A stretch of DNA of 12,595 nt. Origin: an uncultured Collinsella sp. GTDB taxonomy: Bacteria > Actinomycetota > Coriobacteriia > Coriobacteriales > Coriobacteriaceae. The stretch is taken from the NCBI GenBank assembly GCA_900545835.1, contig URBB01000057.1, positions 1 to 12,595 of the forward strand. Direction: 5' to 3'. Of this stretch, positions 1 to 5,742 are shown one piece after another. A program made the translations under genes and the position numbers. How positions within the stretch are numbered: position 1 is the stretch's first letter; the number at the start of each line of letters is the position of its first letter. A model generated the notes under the pieces. It did not search any database. It was not told the origin of the DNA and was given only the letters and a program-made list of their open reading frames with translations.

Positions 1-68
1 GCGCCCTTGAAGTTGAACGTCAGATTGTCCAAATGCGGCCCGCGCAGCGTCGAGCCGTTACGCGGTTC
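1..68 (-). pseudogene. RecF-like 3' fragment, no visible 5' part (window edge)
   Basis: A minus-strand frame is open from position 68 to the window edge. It reads EPRNGSTLRGPHLDNLTFNFKG with 16 of 18 clear codons ending in G or C, as real genes here do. The core TLRGPHLDNLTF resembles the conserved TLVGPHRDDLxF segment in the C-terminal half of RecF, the SMC-like DNA repair ATPase. The frame is closed upstream by a stop codon at 69-71, has no ATG or GTG, and meets lysS within 18 bp, so the Walker A part of RecF cannot be here. It may be a decayed or rearranged recF remnant. It could also be chance, or a gene with a rare start; only about 22 residues are visible. The RecF match is from memory of the motif. 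Confidence 0.3.
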
Positions 69-83
69 TTAGAACCGCGTAAC
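57..83. repeat. 27-bp perfect palindrome after lysS
   Basis: Two 13-bp arms (57-69 and 71-83) are exactly inverse-complementary around a single base at 70. The structure begins 2 nt after the lysS stop codon. On the minus strand it would form a hairpin with a very small loop, but no T-tract follows, so it is not a standard intrinsic terminator. It could still mark the lysS mRNA 3' end, be an operator, or be a rearrangement scar, because its distal arm is also part of the RecF-like reading frame. Confidence 0.7.
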
Positions 84-85
84 TC

Positions 86-2050
86 TTAATACATCTTTGC
101 GCCGGCGGGGATGGAGGCGTCGAGCTGGATCAGGTTGAGGCGCTCCTCACCATCCTCCTCGTGGATGGCACTGATGAGCATGCCGCAGCTGGGGATGCCC
201 ATCATCTTGCGCGGAGGCAGGTTGGTGATGGCGAGCAAGGTCTTGCCGACCAGGTCCTCGGGCTCGTAATAAGCGTGAATACCGGAGAGGATGGTGCGGT
301 CGGTACCGGTACCGTCGTCGAGCGTAAAGTTCAGCAGCTTCTTGGACTTCTTGACGGCCTCGCATGCCTTGACCTTCACAGCGCGGAAGTCGCTCTTGGA
401 GAAGGTATCGAAGTCGACGAACTCCTCGAACAGCGGCTCAACGGCGATCTTGGAGTAATCGAGCGTGGGCTTAAGCGACTTAACGAACGGGCTCGCGGCG
501 TTGCCGGCCTCGGCAGCCTTGGCGGCAGCGGCACCGGACTGGAAACCCTTCTCGGGCTTCATGTGCGGGAACAGCAGCACGTCGCGGATAGAAGCCTGGT
601 TGGTAAGCAGCATGACCACGCGGTCGATACCAATGCCAATGCCGCCCGCGGGAGGCATACCGTACTCGAGGGCGCGCACGTAGTCCTCGTCATACTCCAT
701 GGCCTCATCGTCGCCGCCGGCCTTCTCGGCCATCTGGGCAGCAAAGCGCTCAGCCTGGTCAACCGGGTCGTTGAGCTCGGAGAATGCGTTGGCGTACTCG
801 TGGCCGGCGATGACCAGCTCAAAGCGGTGGGTCAGGCGCGGGTCGTCCTCAAAGCGCTTGGCAAGCGGGCTGACCTCGATGGGGTAATCGCACACGAAGG
901 TCGGGTTGACGATGGTGTCCTCGCCCAGCTCATCGTAAATCTCGGCGATGATCTTGCCAGCAGTCCACTCGGGCTTGATCTCCAGGCCCTTCTCGCGCGC
1001 GGCGGCAGCAAGCTCCTCGACCGGCGTGTCGATGGTGACCTGCTTGCCGAGCACGTCGGAGACGATGTCGGTCATGGGACGGCTGGCCCACTCACCAGAA
1101 AGGTCGATGGTCTGGCCCTGGTACTCGATGACCTCGGGGTTGCCGATGGCCTTGTTAGCCGCCTTAATGACGCCCTGGGCGAGCGCCTTCATGCCCTCGA
1201 GGTCGGAGAAGGCACGGTAGGCCTCCATCGTGGTGAACTCGGGGTTGTGGGTAAGGTCCATGCCCTCGTTACGGAAGATGCGGCCGATCTCGAACACGCG
1301 CTCAAAACCACCGACGATGCAGCGTTTGAGGTGCAGCTCGGTGGCAATACGCAGGTAGCACTCCTGATCGAGCGCGTTGAAGTGGGTAATGAACGGCTTG
1401 GCCGTGGCACCACCCTGGATGGTCTGCAGGATGGGGGTCTCGACCTCCATGTAGCCGTCGGACTCCATAAAGCGACGGAAGGTGGAGAGAATCTGCGAAC
1501 GCTTACGGAAGGTCTCGCGAACGTCGTCGTTGGCGATCAGGTCGACATAGCGCTGGCGATAGCGGGTCTCCTTATCGGAAAGACCGTGGAACTTCTCGGG
1601 CAGCGGACGAACGGCCTTGGAAAGCAGGGTCGCGCTCTTAGGGGCAACGGAAAGCTGGCCGCGCTGGGTACGCACGACCACGCCGGTCACGCCCAGGATG
1701 TCGCCCAGGTCGAGGGCCTTGAGCGTATTCCAGGCAGCCTCGTCCATGTCGTTGATGCGGCAGAACAGCTGAATCTCGGCAGTCGCATCGCGCACGACGA
1801 TGAACATAATCTTGCCCTGACCGCGCTTGGCGACCACGCGGCCGGCGATCTTCACGACGTCCTCGGTGTCCTCGCCATCGGCAAGCTCGGCGTACTTAGC
1901 CTCGATATCGGCGACGTAGTCCTCAAGCTCAGAGTGCTCGGGATAGGGGTTCTGGCCCGCCTCGAACAGGGCGGCGCGCTTGGCCAGGCGGGTGGCGCGC
2001 TCGTCGTTGAGCGTCGATGCCTGATCGGCGACGTTCTGGTTCTCTGCCAT
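86..2050 (-). CDS. lysS: Lysyl-tRNA synthetase, class II, with C-terminal tRNA-binding domain
   Basis: Charges tRNA-Lys with lysine in the cytoplasm. The 654-residue protein has an N-terminal OB-fold anticodon-binding domain (about 66-145) and a class II catalytic core. Motif 1 lies near 194-208 (FMESDGYMEVETPIL), motif 2 at 253-282 (FRNEG, then HNPEFTTMEAY), and motif 3 at 468-484 (AGGIGIGIDRVVMLL). Bacterial LysRS usually ends soon after motif 3, near 500 residues. Here an Ala-rich linker (about 503-525) leads to an extra domain (about 548-654) with the FRAVKV, GTDRTILSGI, NLPPRKMMGIPSCGMLISA pattern of the EMAPII/Trbp111-type tRNA-binding OB fold usually seen at the C-terminus of MetRS. 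The ATG start is preceded by GAGGAG (2058-2063). greA lies upstream on the same strand, a common pairing, but with a terminator hairpin between the two genes. Confidence 0.97.
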   Translation of the reverse strand: MAENQNVADQASTLNDERATRLAKRAALFEAGQNPYPEHSELEDYVADIEAKYAELADGEDTEDVVKIAGRVVAKRGQGKIMFIVVRDATAEIQLFCRINDMDEAAWNTLKALDLGDILGVTGVVVRTQRGQLSVAPKSATLLSKAVRPLPEKFHGLSDKETRYRQRYVDLIANDDVRETFRKRSQILSTFRRFMESDGYMEVETPILQTIQGGATAKPFITHFNALDQECYLRIATELHLKRCIVGGFERVFEIGRIFRNEGMDLTHNPEFTTMEAYRAFSDLEGMKALAQGVIKAANKAIGNPEVIEYQGQTIDLSGEWASRPMTDIVSDVLGKQVTIDTPVEELAAAAREKGLEIKPEWTAGKIIAEIYDELGEDTIVNPTFVCDYPIEVSPLAKRFEDDPRLTHRFELVIAGHEYANAFSELNDPVDQAERFAAQMAEKAGGDDEAMEYDEDYVRALEYGMPPAGGIGIGIDRVVMLLTNQASIRDVLLFPHMKPEKGFQSGAAAAKAAEAGNAASPFVKSLKPTLDYSKIAVEPLFEEFVDFDTFSKSDFRAVKVKACEAVKKSKKLLNFTLDDGTGTDRTILSGIHAYYEPEDLVGKTLLAITNLPPRKMMGIPSCGMLISAIHEEDGEERLNLIQLDASIPAGAKMY

Positions 2051-2068
2051 AAGTTAGCTCCTCAAACT

Positions 2069-2101
2069 AAAACGCTCCCCAGGATTCGGTCCCAGGGAGC
2101 G
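2069..2101 (-). terminator. Intrinsic terminator between greA and lysS
   Basis: On the minus strand CGCTCCC (2095-2101) pairs with GGGAGCG (2073-2079), extended inward by further GC and GU pairs, and is followed by TTTT (2069-2072). It lies after greA but only 18 nt before the lysS start codon, just upstream of its ribosome binding site. It can act as the greA terminator and as an attenuator for lysS. Confidence 0.7.
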
Positions 2102-2129
2102 AAAACATACCTTTACGCGGGACCGTGGT

Positions 2130-2600
2130 CTAGCGTGCGATCTTGGCGATGGTGTAGACGCGAGTCTTGCCGGAAGGCGTAACGACCTCGACGGAGTCGC
2201 CCTCGCCGTGACCAATGATGGCGTGACCGACCGGAGACTCGTTGGAAATCTTGTGCTCGAGCGAGTTGGTCTCGGTGGTACCGACGAGCGTGACTTCCAT
2301 GACCTCGCCGTTGGGATCAATCAGCGAAACGGTGGAACCGATGGAGACGGTCAGATCGCCCGTGGTGGCAGCAACCTGAGCGTTGGCAAGAATGGCCTGG
2401 ATCTCGGCGATACGAGCAGCATTCTGGGCCTGCTTGTCCTTGGCGGCATCGTACTCGGAGTTCTCCGAAAGGTCGCCGAACGCGCGGGCTTCCTTGATGT
2501 CCTCGACGATCTCCTTGGCGTAATCGCCCTCACGCCAGGCGAGCTCCTCGACGAGCTTCTGGCGGCCCTCAGCGGTCAGTACGATCTGGCTTGCGTCCAT
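2130..2600 (-). CDS. greA: Transcription elongation factor GreA
   Basis: GreA enters the secondary channel of RNA polymerase and stimulates cleavage of backtracked transcripts. The 156-residue product has the family length. An N-terminal antiparallel coiled coil (about 1-75) carries the tip motif FGDLSENSEYDAAK (41-54); the acidic residues D43 and E46 match the catalytic pair at the coiled-coil tip. A C-terminal FKBP-like domain follows (about 80-156), with the typical SPVGHAIIGHGEGD segment. The frame extends 10 codons further upstream, but the chosen ATG has GGGGAG 8 nt away and gives the normal N-terminus. A consensus-like TTGACA lies at 2636-2641, just after the upstream terminator, without a convincing -10 box. 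lysS follows downstream. Confidence 0.96.
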   Translation of the reverse strand: MDASQIVLTAEGRQKLVEELAWREGDYAKEIVEDIKEARAFGDLSENSEYDAAKDKQAQNAARIAEIQAILANAQVAATTGDLTVSIGSTVSLIDPNGEVMEVTLVGTTETNSLEHKISNESPVGHAIIGHGEGDSVEVVTPSGKTRVYTIAKIAR

Positions 2601-2648
2601 ACGGATATCTCCCCAACTCTGATCAAACAATCAACTGTCAACAAAACG

Positions 2649-2681
2649 AAAAAGACCGGCTAGCCTGCGGGCAAGCCGGTC
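2649..2681 (-). terminator. Intrinsic terminator of tatA
   Basis: An 8-bp perfect stem, GACCGGCT (2674-2681) with AGCCGGTC (2654-2661), has a 12-nt loop and is followed on the minus strand by TTTTTC (T-tract 2649-2653). It lies 25 nt after the tatA stop codon and just upstream of the greA leader. Confidence 0.88.
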
Positions 2682-2706
2682 AGGTGCTCACCCCAAAGGG
2701 ATGGGA

Positions 2707-2982
2707 CTACTCTGCGTCCGCGTCGCTGTCCTCTGCCTGCTTCTTCTTGGCAGCAGCGAGCTTGGCCTCGAGCTCAGCGATCTCCTTGTCCTCCTCGGAC
2801 TGCTCGACCACGACCTCCTCGGCCTGCTTGGTCTCGGCCTTATCGTCGCCCTCCATACCCTCACGGATATTCTTGACGGTAGAGCCGAGGGACTTGCCGA
2901 GCTTCGGCAGGTTCTTGGGCCCGAAGATAATCAGGACAACGACGAGAATAATGATGAGCTCAGGAGCCCTCAGTCCAAACAT
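2707..2982 (-). CDS. tatA: Sec-independent translocase subunit TatA/E
   Basis: Pore or membrane-thinning subunit of the twin-arginine system that exports folded proteins. The 91-residue product has a short N-terminal membrane helix (about 8-20, ELIIILVVVLIIF), the FGP hinge (20-22), and an amphipathic helix PKLGKSLGSTVKNIREG (26-42), the classic TatA layout. The C-terminal tail (about 44-91) is strongly charged and likely helical, with AELEAKLAAAKKK and an acidic end. The open frame extends 61 codons upstream through the tRNA region, but ATG at 2982 has GGAGG (2988-2992) 5 nt away and yields the canonical N-terminus. It is a single-gene unit with its own promoter and terminator; tatC is not in this window. 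TatB is a less likely identity given the length and the FGP motif. Confidence 0.93.
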   Translation of the reverse strand: MFGLRAPELIIILVVVLIIFGPKNLPKLGKSLGSTVKNIREGMEGDDKAETKQAEEVVVEQSEEDKEIAELEAKLAAAKKKQAEDSDADAE

Positions 2983-3018
2983 GTAGACCTCCACAATACA
3001 GCGAGACAAGCTCGAATG

Positions 3019-3047
3019 AGTATACCGCGGGTATCGCGGTATCACAA
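3019..3047 (-). promoter_or_regulatory. tatA promoter
   Basis: A minus-strand -35 box TTGTGA (3042-3047) and -10 box TATACT (3019-3024) are separated by exactly 17 bp. The predicted start is near 3012, giving a leader of about 30 nt with the GGAGG site. The -35 box lies 8 nt after the tRNA-Pro terminator T-tract. Confidence 0.8.
3023..3041. promoter_or_regulatory. Operator-like dyad inside the tatA promoter
   Basis: TACCGCG (3023-3029) and CGCGGTA (3035-3041) form a perfect 7-bp inverted repeat with a 5-bp spacer. It fills the spacer between the -35 and -10 boxes and touches the -10 box. This is the expected position for a repressor or MerR-type activator site. No regulator can be named. Confidence 0.45.
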
Positions 3048-3055
3048 CACTAGCT

Positions 3056-3083
3056 AAAAAAAGGGACCGCAAGAAGCGGTCCC
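3056..3083 (-). terminator. Intrinsic terminator of tRNA-Pro
   Basis: An 8-bp GC-rich stem, GGGACCGC (3076-3083) with GCGGTCCC (3063-3070), has a 5-nt loop and is followed by seven T residues on the minus strand (3056-3062). It lies 11 nt after the tRNA 3' end. Confidence 0.92.
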
Positions 3084-3094
3084 TCCTCATGCTC

Positions 3095-3171
3095 TGGTCG
3101 GGTTGACTGGATTTGAACCAGCGACCCCTGCGTCCCGAACGCAGTGCTCTACCAAACTGAGCCACAACCCG
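3095..3171 (-). tRNA. tRNA-Pro (anticodon CGG), CCA encoded
   Basis: The 77-nt cloverleaf is complete. The 7-bp acceptor stem is CGGGTTG/CAACCCG with discriminator A and an encoded CCA. The D arm is GCTC/GAGC. The anticodon arm CTGCG-TTCGGGA-CGCAG gives anticodon CGG, which reads CCG proline codons. The variable loop is GGGTC, and the T arm GCTGG/CCAGT (one G-T pair) carries loop TTCAAAT. It is a stand-alone gene with its own probable -10 box and terminator. Confidence 0.97.
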
Positions 3172-3182
3172 TTAGCTCGACT

Positions 3183-3188
3183 ATAGTA
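3183..3188 (-). promoter_or_regulatory. Probable -10 box of tRNA-Pro
   Basis: TACTAT on the minus strand lies 12 nt from the mature tRNA 5' end, a normal distance for a tRNA promoter with a short 5' leader. The -35 region (TAGCAC near 3206-3211) is weak, so the call rests on position and the -10 match. Confidence 0.5.
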
Positions 3189-3220
3189 ACAAAGATTTTC
3201 GCCGCGTGCTAGAGAAATTT

Positions 3221-4117
3221 TTATTTCTTTGGCGCGTCGATTTGAACCGTGTTGGGAATAAGCTCAGTCGCGCAGGCCCACCAGCCATTTTGCTGGGCAG
3301 CATCGGCAAGCCTTTCGACCGTGGCAGCGGTGTCGCAAATGGCAAACGAGCAGGCACCCGATCCGCACACATCTACAGCAACGGTTCCGTCCTGTTTACA
3401 CAGCCAGTCGAGGACCGTTTGAATCTGCGACTCCATCTGTGCGGAAATGACACCCAGGTTGTTATGGATGAGTGCATATGCCGTCTCGGCATCACCAGCA
3501 CGCAAGGCAGAAGCTATCGCGCCGGGCTTGTCCGCAGGCACCGGGGCCTCGTCAAAACGTCGATAGGCTTCAATTGTCGAAACGCTTGCCTCGCGCGGCT
3601 TGACCAGCACGACGGGCGTCGCGGGCAGCGCGGGGTACTCAGTTGCCAGCACGTCTCCCCCACCTACGTAGAACGCAGGACTCGCGTGCAAAAAGAACGG
3701 GACGTCAGCACCAATGCCCCGCGCAATATCGTCGAGCGCTGGGTCGGTGCGATCAATGCCCCAGAGCTCTGCCAAGGCGACAATGACCGCGGCCGCATCC
3801 GTCGAGGGGCCGCCCAAGCCGGCGCACAATGGAATGCGCTTCTCAATCGTCACGCAGATGTTTGCCTCGCGACCATAATGCTCGGCCATAGCAACCGCAG
3901 CCCGATACGCCGTATTCTTTTGCATGGGAAAATCTGATGCTGGAACCGTCTGGACGGTCAGCGCCTGCGACGGCGTGACCGTCACGGTATCGGAAAGACC
4001 GACGGCCGCCATCAGGGAATCGACCTTATGGTAGCCGCGGTCATCGCGCTCGGTATGAACCCCCAGGTAGAGGTTAATCTTTGCCGGCGCGGAAAGAGTC
4101 AGGGACCGATCGGTCAC
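3221..4117 (-). CDS. ispE: 4-diphosphocytidyl-2-C-methyl-D-erythritol kinase
   Basis: GHMP-family kinase that phosphorylates the 2-hydroxyl of CDP-methylerythritol in the MEP pathway to isopentenyl diphosphate. The 298-residue protein begins with the PAKINLYL signature (11-18; K13 matches the active-site lysine). The glycine-rich ATP loop is IPLCAGLGGPSTDAA (95-109), the catalytic aspartate is D138 in GADVPFFL, and the C-terminal GHMP motif is near 251-260 (CGSGACSFAI). The ATP loop deviates from the usual GLGGGSSDAA at P104 and T106. The start is GTG, with GAGGAG 8 nt upstream inside the end of veg; the two genes are 2 bp apart and certainly co-transcribed. veg-ispE linkage is known from Firmicutes such as Bacillus subtilis. 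Confidence 0.95.
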   Translation of the reverse strand: MTDRSLTLSAPAKINLYLGVHTERDDRGYHKVDSLMAAVGLSDTVTVTPSQALTVQTVPASDFPMQKNTAYRAAVAMAEHYGREANICVTIEKRIPLCAGLGGPSTDAAAVIVALAELWGIDRTDPALDDIARGIGADVPFFLHASPAFYVGGGDVLATEYPALPATPVVLVKPREASVSTIEAYRRFDEAPVPADKPGAIASALRAGDAETAYALIHNNLGVISAQMESQIQTVLDWLCKQDGTVAVDVCGSGACSFAICDTAATVERLADAAQQNGWWACATELIPNTVQIDAPKK

Positions 4118-4119
4118 CG

Positions 4120-4416
4120 CTAGTGCTCCTCGAGCTGATTGCCGAGCGGGGTAAAGATATGCTCGCCGCTCTCGGGGTCAAACAGTTCGACCTGACCGGT
4201 GAGGACATCGATATACTGGTAGGACTGACGCGACTTGCGGCCGCGACGCTCGTCAACCTCGACGATAAAGACGGCGGGGTGGACGCTCTTGATGGTGCCC
4301 ATGCGCTCGACGACGCGGGTGCGGCCCATGTTAGCCTTAACCTTGACGCGATCGCCCACCATATCGGTCAGCTTCTCGTGGATGTCGTCGACGTGATTGA
4401 CTTCCATCTCTTCCAT
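4120..4416 (-). CDS. veg: Veg family protein (DUF1021)
   Basis: Small cytoplasmic protein of the Veg family; in Bacillus subtilis Veg promotes biofilm gene expression, but its biochemical role is unclear. The 98-residue product matches the family core: DIHEKLTDMVGDRVKVKAN, then GRTRVVERMGTIKSVHPAVFIVEV, then the aromatic SYQYIDVLTGQVEL (about 67-80). It is slightly longer than the B. subtilis protein because of both termini. The frame could start at a TTG 8 codons upstream, but ATG at 4416 has GGAGG 8 nt away and is preferred. It is the first gene of a veg-ispE unit, with a good promoter and a hairpin in the leader. The homology is recognised from memory of the family sequence. Confidence 0.88.
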   Translation of the reverse strand: MEEMEVNHVDDIHEKLTDMVGDRVKVKANMGRTRVVERMGTIKSVHPAVFIVEVDERRGRKSRQSYQYIDVLTGQVELFDPESGEHIFTPLGNQLEEH

Positions 4417-4443
4417 GAACAGGGCCTCCAGAAGGTGCAATTC

Positions 4444-4463
4444 AAAAAGGGGATAATACCCCT
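4444..4463 (-). promoter_or_regulatory. Terminator-like hairpin in the veg leader
   Basis: Within the predicted veg 5' leader, AGGGG (4459-4463) and CCCCT (4448-4452) form a 5-bp stem with a 6-nt loop (TATTAT), followed by TTTTG. It lies downstream of the promoter and upstream of the ribosome binding site, where it could act as a weak attenuator. The short stem keeps confidence low. Confidence 0.3.
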
Positions 4464-4483
4464 AAGATAGACAAAACTCTAAT

Positions 4484-4513
4484 ACTATAGCACCCTGCTG
4501 CCGCCATACGCAA
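4484..4513 (-). promoter_or_regulatory. veg-ispE promoter
   Basis: On the minus strand a -35 box TTGCGT (4508-4513) and a -10 box TATAGT (4484-4489) are 18 bp apart. The -10 box is preceded by TGC, an extended -10 motif. The predicted start near 4477 gives a leader of about 60 nt. The -35 box lies just after the dtd terminator T-tract and uses the same hexamer as the murE promoter. Confidence 0.75.
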
Positions 4514-4519
4514 GTAGCT

Positions 4520-4544
4520 AAAAAAGCCCCATCCCAAATTGGCT
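4520..4544 (-). terminator. Probable terminator of rdgB-dtd
   Basis: Just after the dtd stop codon, AGCC (4541-4544) can pair with GGCT (4525-4528), followed by a run of T (4520-4525). The stem is short. A second pairing, AAGTAGC (4542-4548) with GCTACTT (4512-4518), spans the T-tract and could compete with it. The call rests mainly on the T-run and position. Confidence 0.4.
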
Positions 4545-4546
4545 AC

Positions 4547-4993
4547 TTACAGATTGTCGGTATCGAGGACGATGGTGAACGGACCGTCGTTGACCAGGTC
4601 GACCTTCATATCGGCGCCAAAGATGCCGTGCGCCACATGCTCGACGTCCTCGCGCACAAGCGTCAGGAAGTACTCGTAGAGCTCGTTGGCGACATCGGGG
4701 GCGCCGGCATCCGTAAACGATGGGCGGCGGCCGTGACGGCAATCGGCGAACAGCGTGAACTGCGACACCACGAGCACTTCGCCGTCGACATCGGCAAGCG
4801 CCAGATTGGTCTTGCCGTTCTCGTCCTCGTTAATGCGCAAGCCGCGGAGCTTGCCCCACAGCTTATCAGCCTCGGCGCGCGTGTCGCCGTGGCCCACGCC
4901 CAACAGCACCAGATAGCCGCGCCCAATTTTGCCCACGCACTCGCCGTCGACTGTCACGCCGGCATTGAGTACGCGCTGCACCACCGCACGCAC
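4547..4993 (-). CDS. dtd: D-aminoacyl-tRNA deacylase
   Basis: Removes D-amino acids, and glycine mis-attached to tRNA-Ala, from aminoacyl-tRNA, a cytoplasmic translation proofreading step. The 148-residue length is typical. Family motifs are the N-terminal MRAVVQRVLNAGVTV, the active-site SQFTLFAD (77-84), the RRPSF segment (89-93), and the C-terminal NDGPFTI (135-141), which carries the Gly-cisPro pair (137-138) that excludes L-aminoacyl substrates. The usual final motif residue is V; F here is a mild variant. The start is GTG, with GAGGAG 6 nt away overlapping the end of rdgB. The two genes are 3 nt apart and form one unit. Confidence 0.96.
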   Translation of the reverse strand: MRAVVQRVLNAGVTVDGECVGKIGRGYLVLLGVGHGDTRAEADKLWGKLRGLRINEDENGKTNLALADVDGEVLVVSQFTLFADCRHGRRPSFTDAGAPDVANELYEYFLTLVREDVEHVAHGIFGADMKVDLVNDGPFTIVLDTDNL

Positions 4994-4996
4994 GGC

Positions 4997-5638
4997 TTAC
5001 TCCTCGCCCGTCAGTTTGGCGGATAGGTGCTCGAGCGCATGGAATCGATGGCTGATGGCGTTCTTCTCGTCCGCCGTGAGCTCGGCCATAGTCTTGCCCG
5101 GCGTATCGACCGGCAGGAACAGCGGGTCGTAGCCAAAGCCGTGATCGCCGCGGCCCTCGTGCGCGATAACGCCCTCGCAGGCGCCCTCGCCATAGGTGAC
5201 CAGGCCGTTCGTATCGATGAGCGCGACGACGCTCATAAAGCGCGCAGTGCGGTCCTCGTCGGCCACGCCCTCCAGATTCACGAGCAGCTTGGCGTTGTTG
5301 GCGACATCGTCGCCGTGAACGCCCGCATAGCGCGCGCTATACACACCGGGCTCACCGTCCAGCGCGTCGACGACCAAGCCCGAATCGTCGGCAATGGCCA
5401 TAAGGCCCGTCTCCTCAACCGCGGCTTGGGCCTTGATGATGGCGTTCTCCAAAAACGTCGTGCCGTTTTCCTCGGGATCCTCAAAATCACCCAGCTGGCC
5501 GAGCGCCACAAAGCGCACCTCGGGCATGACCTTGCCCAAAATGGCCTCGATCTCGGTGAGCTTATGGGCGTTGCCCGTTGCCACGACGATGGTCGCCGCC
5601 GGGTCGAGGGTGTCGATGTCAATCTTCTCAAGTGCCAT
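4997..5638 (-). CDS. rdgB: dITP/XTP pyrophosphatase (HAM1 family)
   Basis: Hydrolyses non-canonical purine triphosphates (dITP, ITP, XTP) to monophosphates, keeping deaminated bases out of DNA and RNA. The 213-residue product has the family motifs in order: TGNAHKLTEI (21-30), NGTTFLENAIIKA (58-70), ADDSGLVVDAL (83-93, metal-binding acidic residues), GEPGVYSARYAG (95-106), GFGYDPLF (167-174) and SHRFHAL (196-202). It is about 10 residues longer than usual at the N-terminus, but ATG at 5638 has an excellent AAGGAGG site 6 nt away. rph lies upstream past a probable terminator and dtd directly downstream. Linkage of murI, rph and rdgB is common in Gram-positive bacteria. Confidence 0.96.
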   Translation of the reverse strand: MALEKIDIDTLDPAATIVVATGNAHKLTEIEAILGKVMPEVRFVALGQLGDFEDPEENGTTFLENAIIKAQAAVEETGLMAIADDSGLVVDALDGEPGVYSARYAGVHGDDVANNAKLLVNLEGVADEDRTARFMSVVALIDTNGLVTYGEGACEGVIAHEGRGDHGFGYDPLFLPVDTPGKTMAELTADEKNAISHRFHALEHLSAKLTGEE

Positions 5639-5742
5639 GACTGGCCTCCTTGTCTCTATAGCAAGCCGCGTGAGGGGCGTTTGGGCACTTGACCTCTCCC
5701 CTCTCAGGCGATCGGACCTTTCAACGCAGCATTTCAGCAGAT

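Noticed and set aside
161..2182. Plus-strand open frame of 673 codons antisense to lysS
   Set aside because: It mirrors the lysS codons. High-GC codon bias avoids TTA, CTA and TCA, so the opposite strand stays open. The translation is low-complexity (L, G, V, D, H rich) with no recognisable domain.
2983..3165. Upstream extension of tatA through the tRNA region to a 152-residue protein
   Set aside because: The extra residues come from the tRNA gene, its terminator and the tatA promoter. The internal ATG has an ideal ribosome binding site and gives the canonical TatA N-terminus.
5655..5660. Extended -10-like TGCTATAGA upstream of rdgB
   Set aside because: Transcription from it would start near 5648, inside the AAGGAGG ribosome binding site, and no -35 box is present. 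It is more likely chance, though nearly leaderless transcripts cannot be fully excluded.
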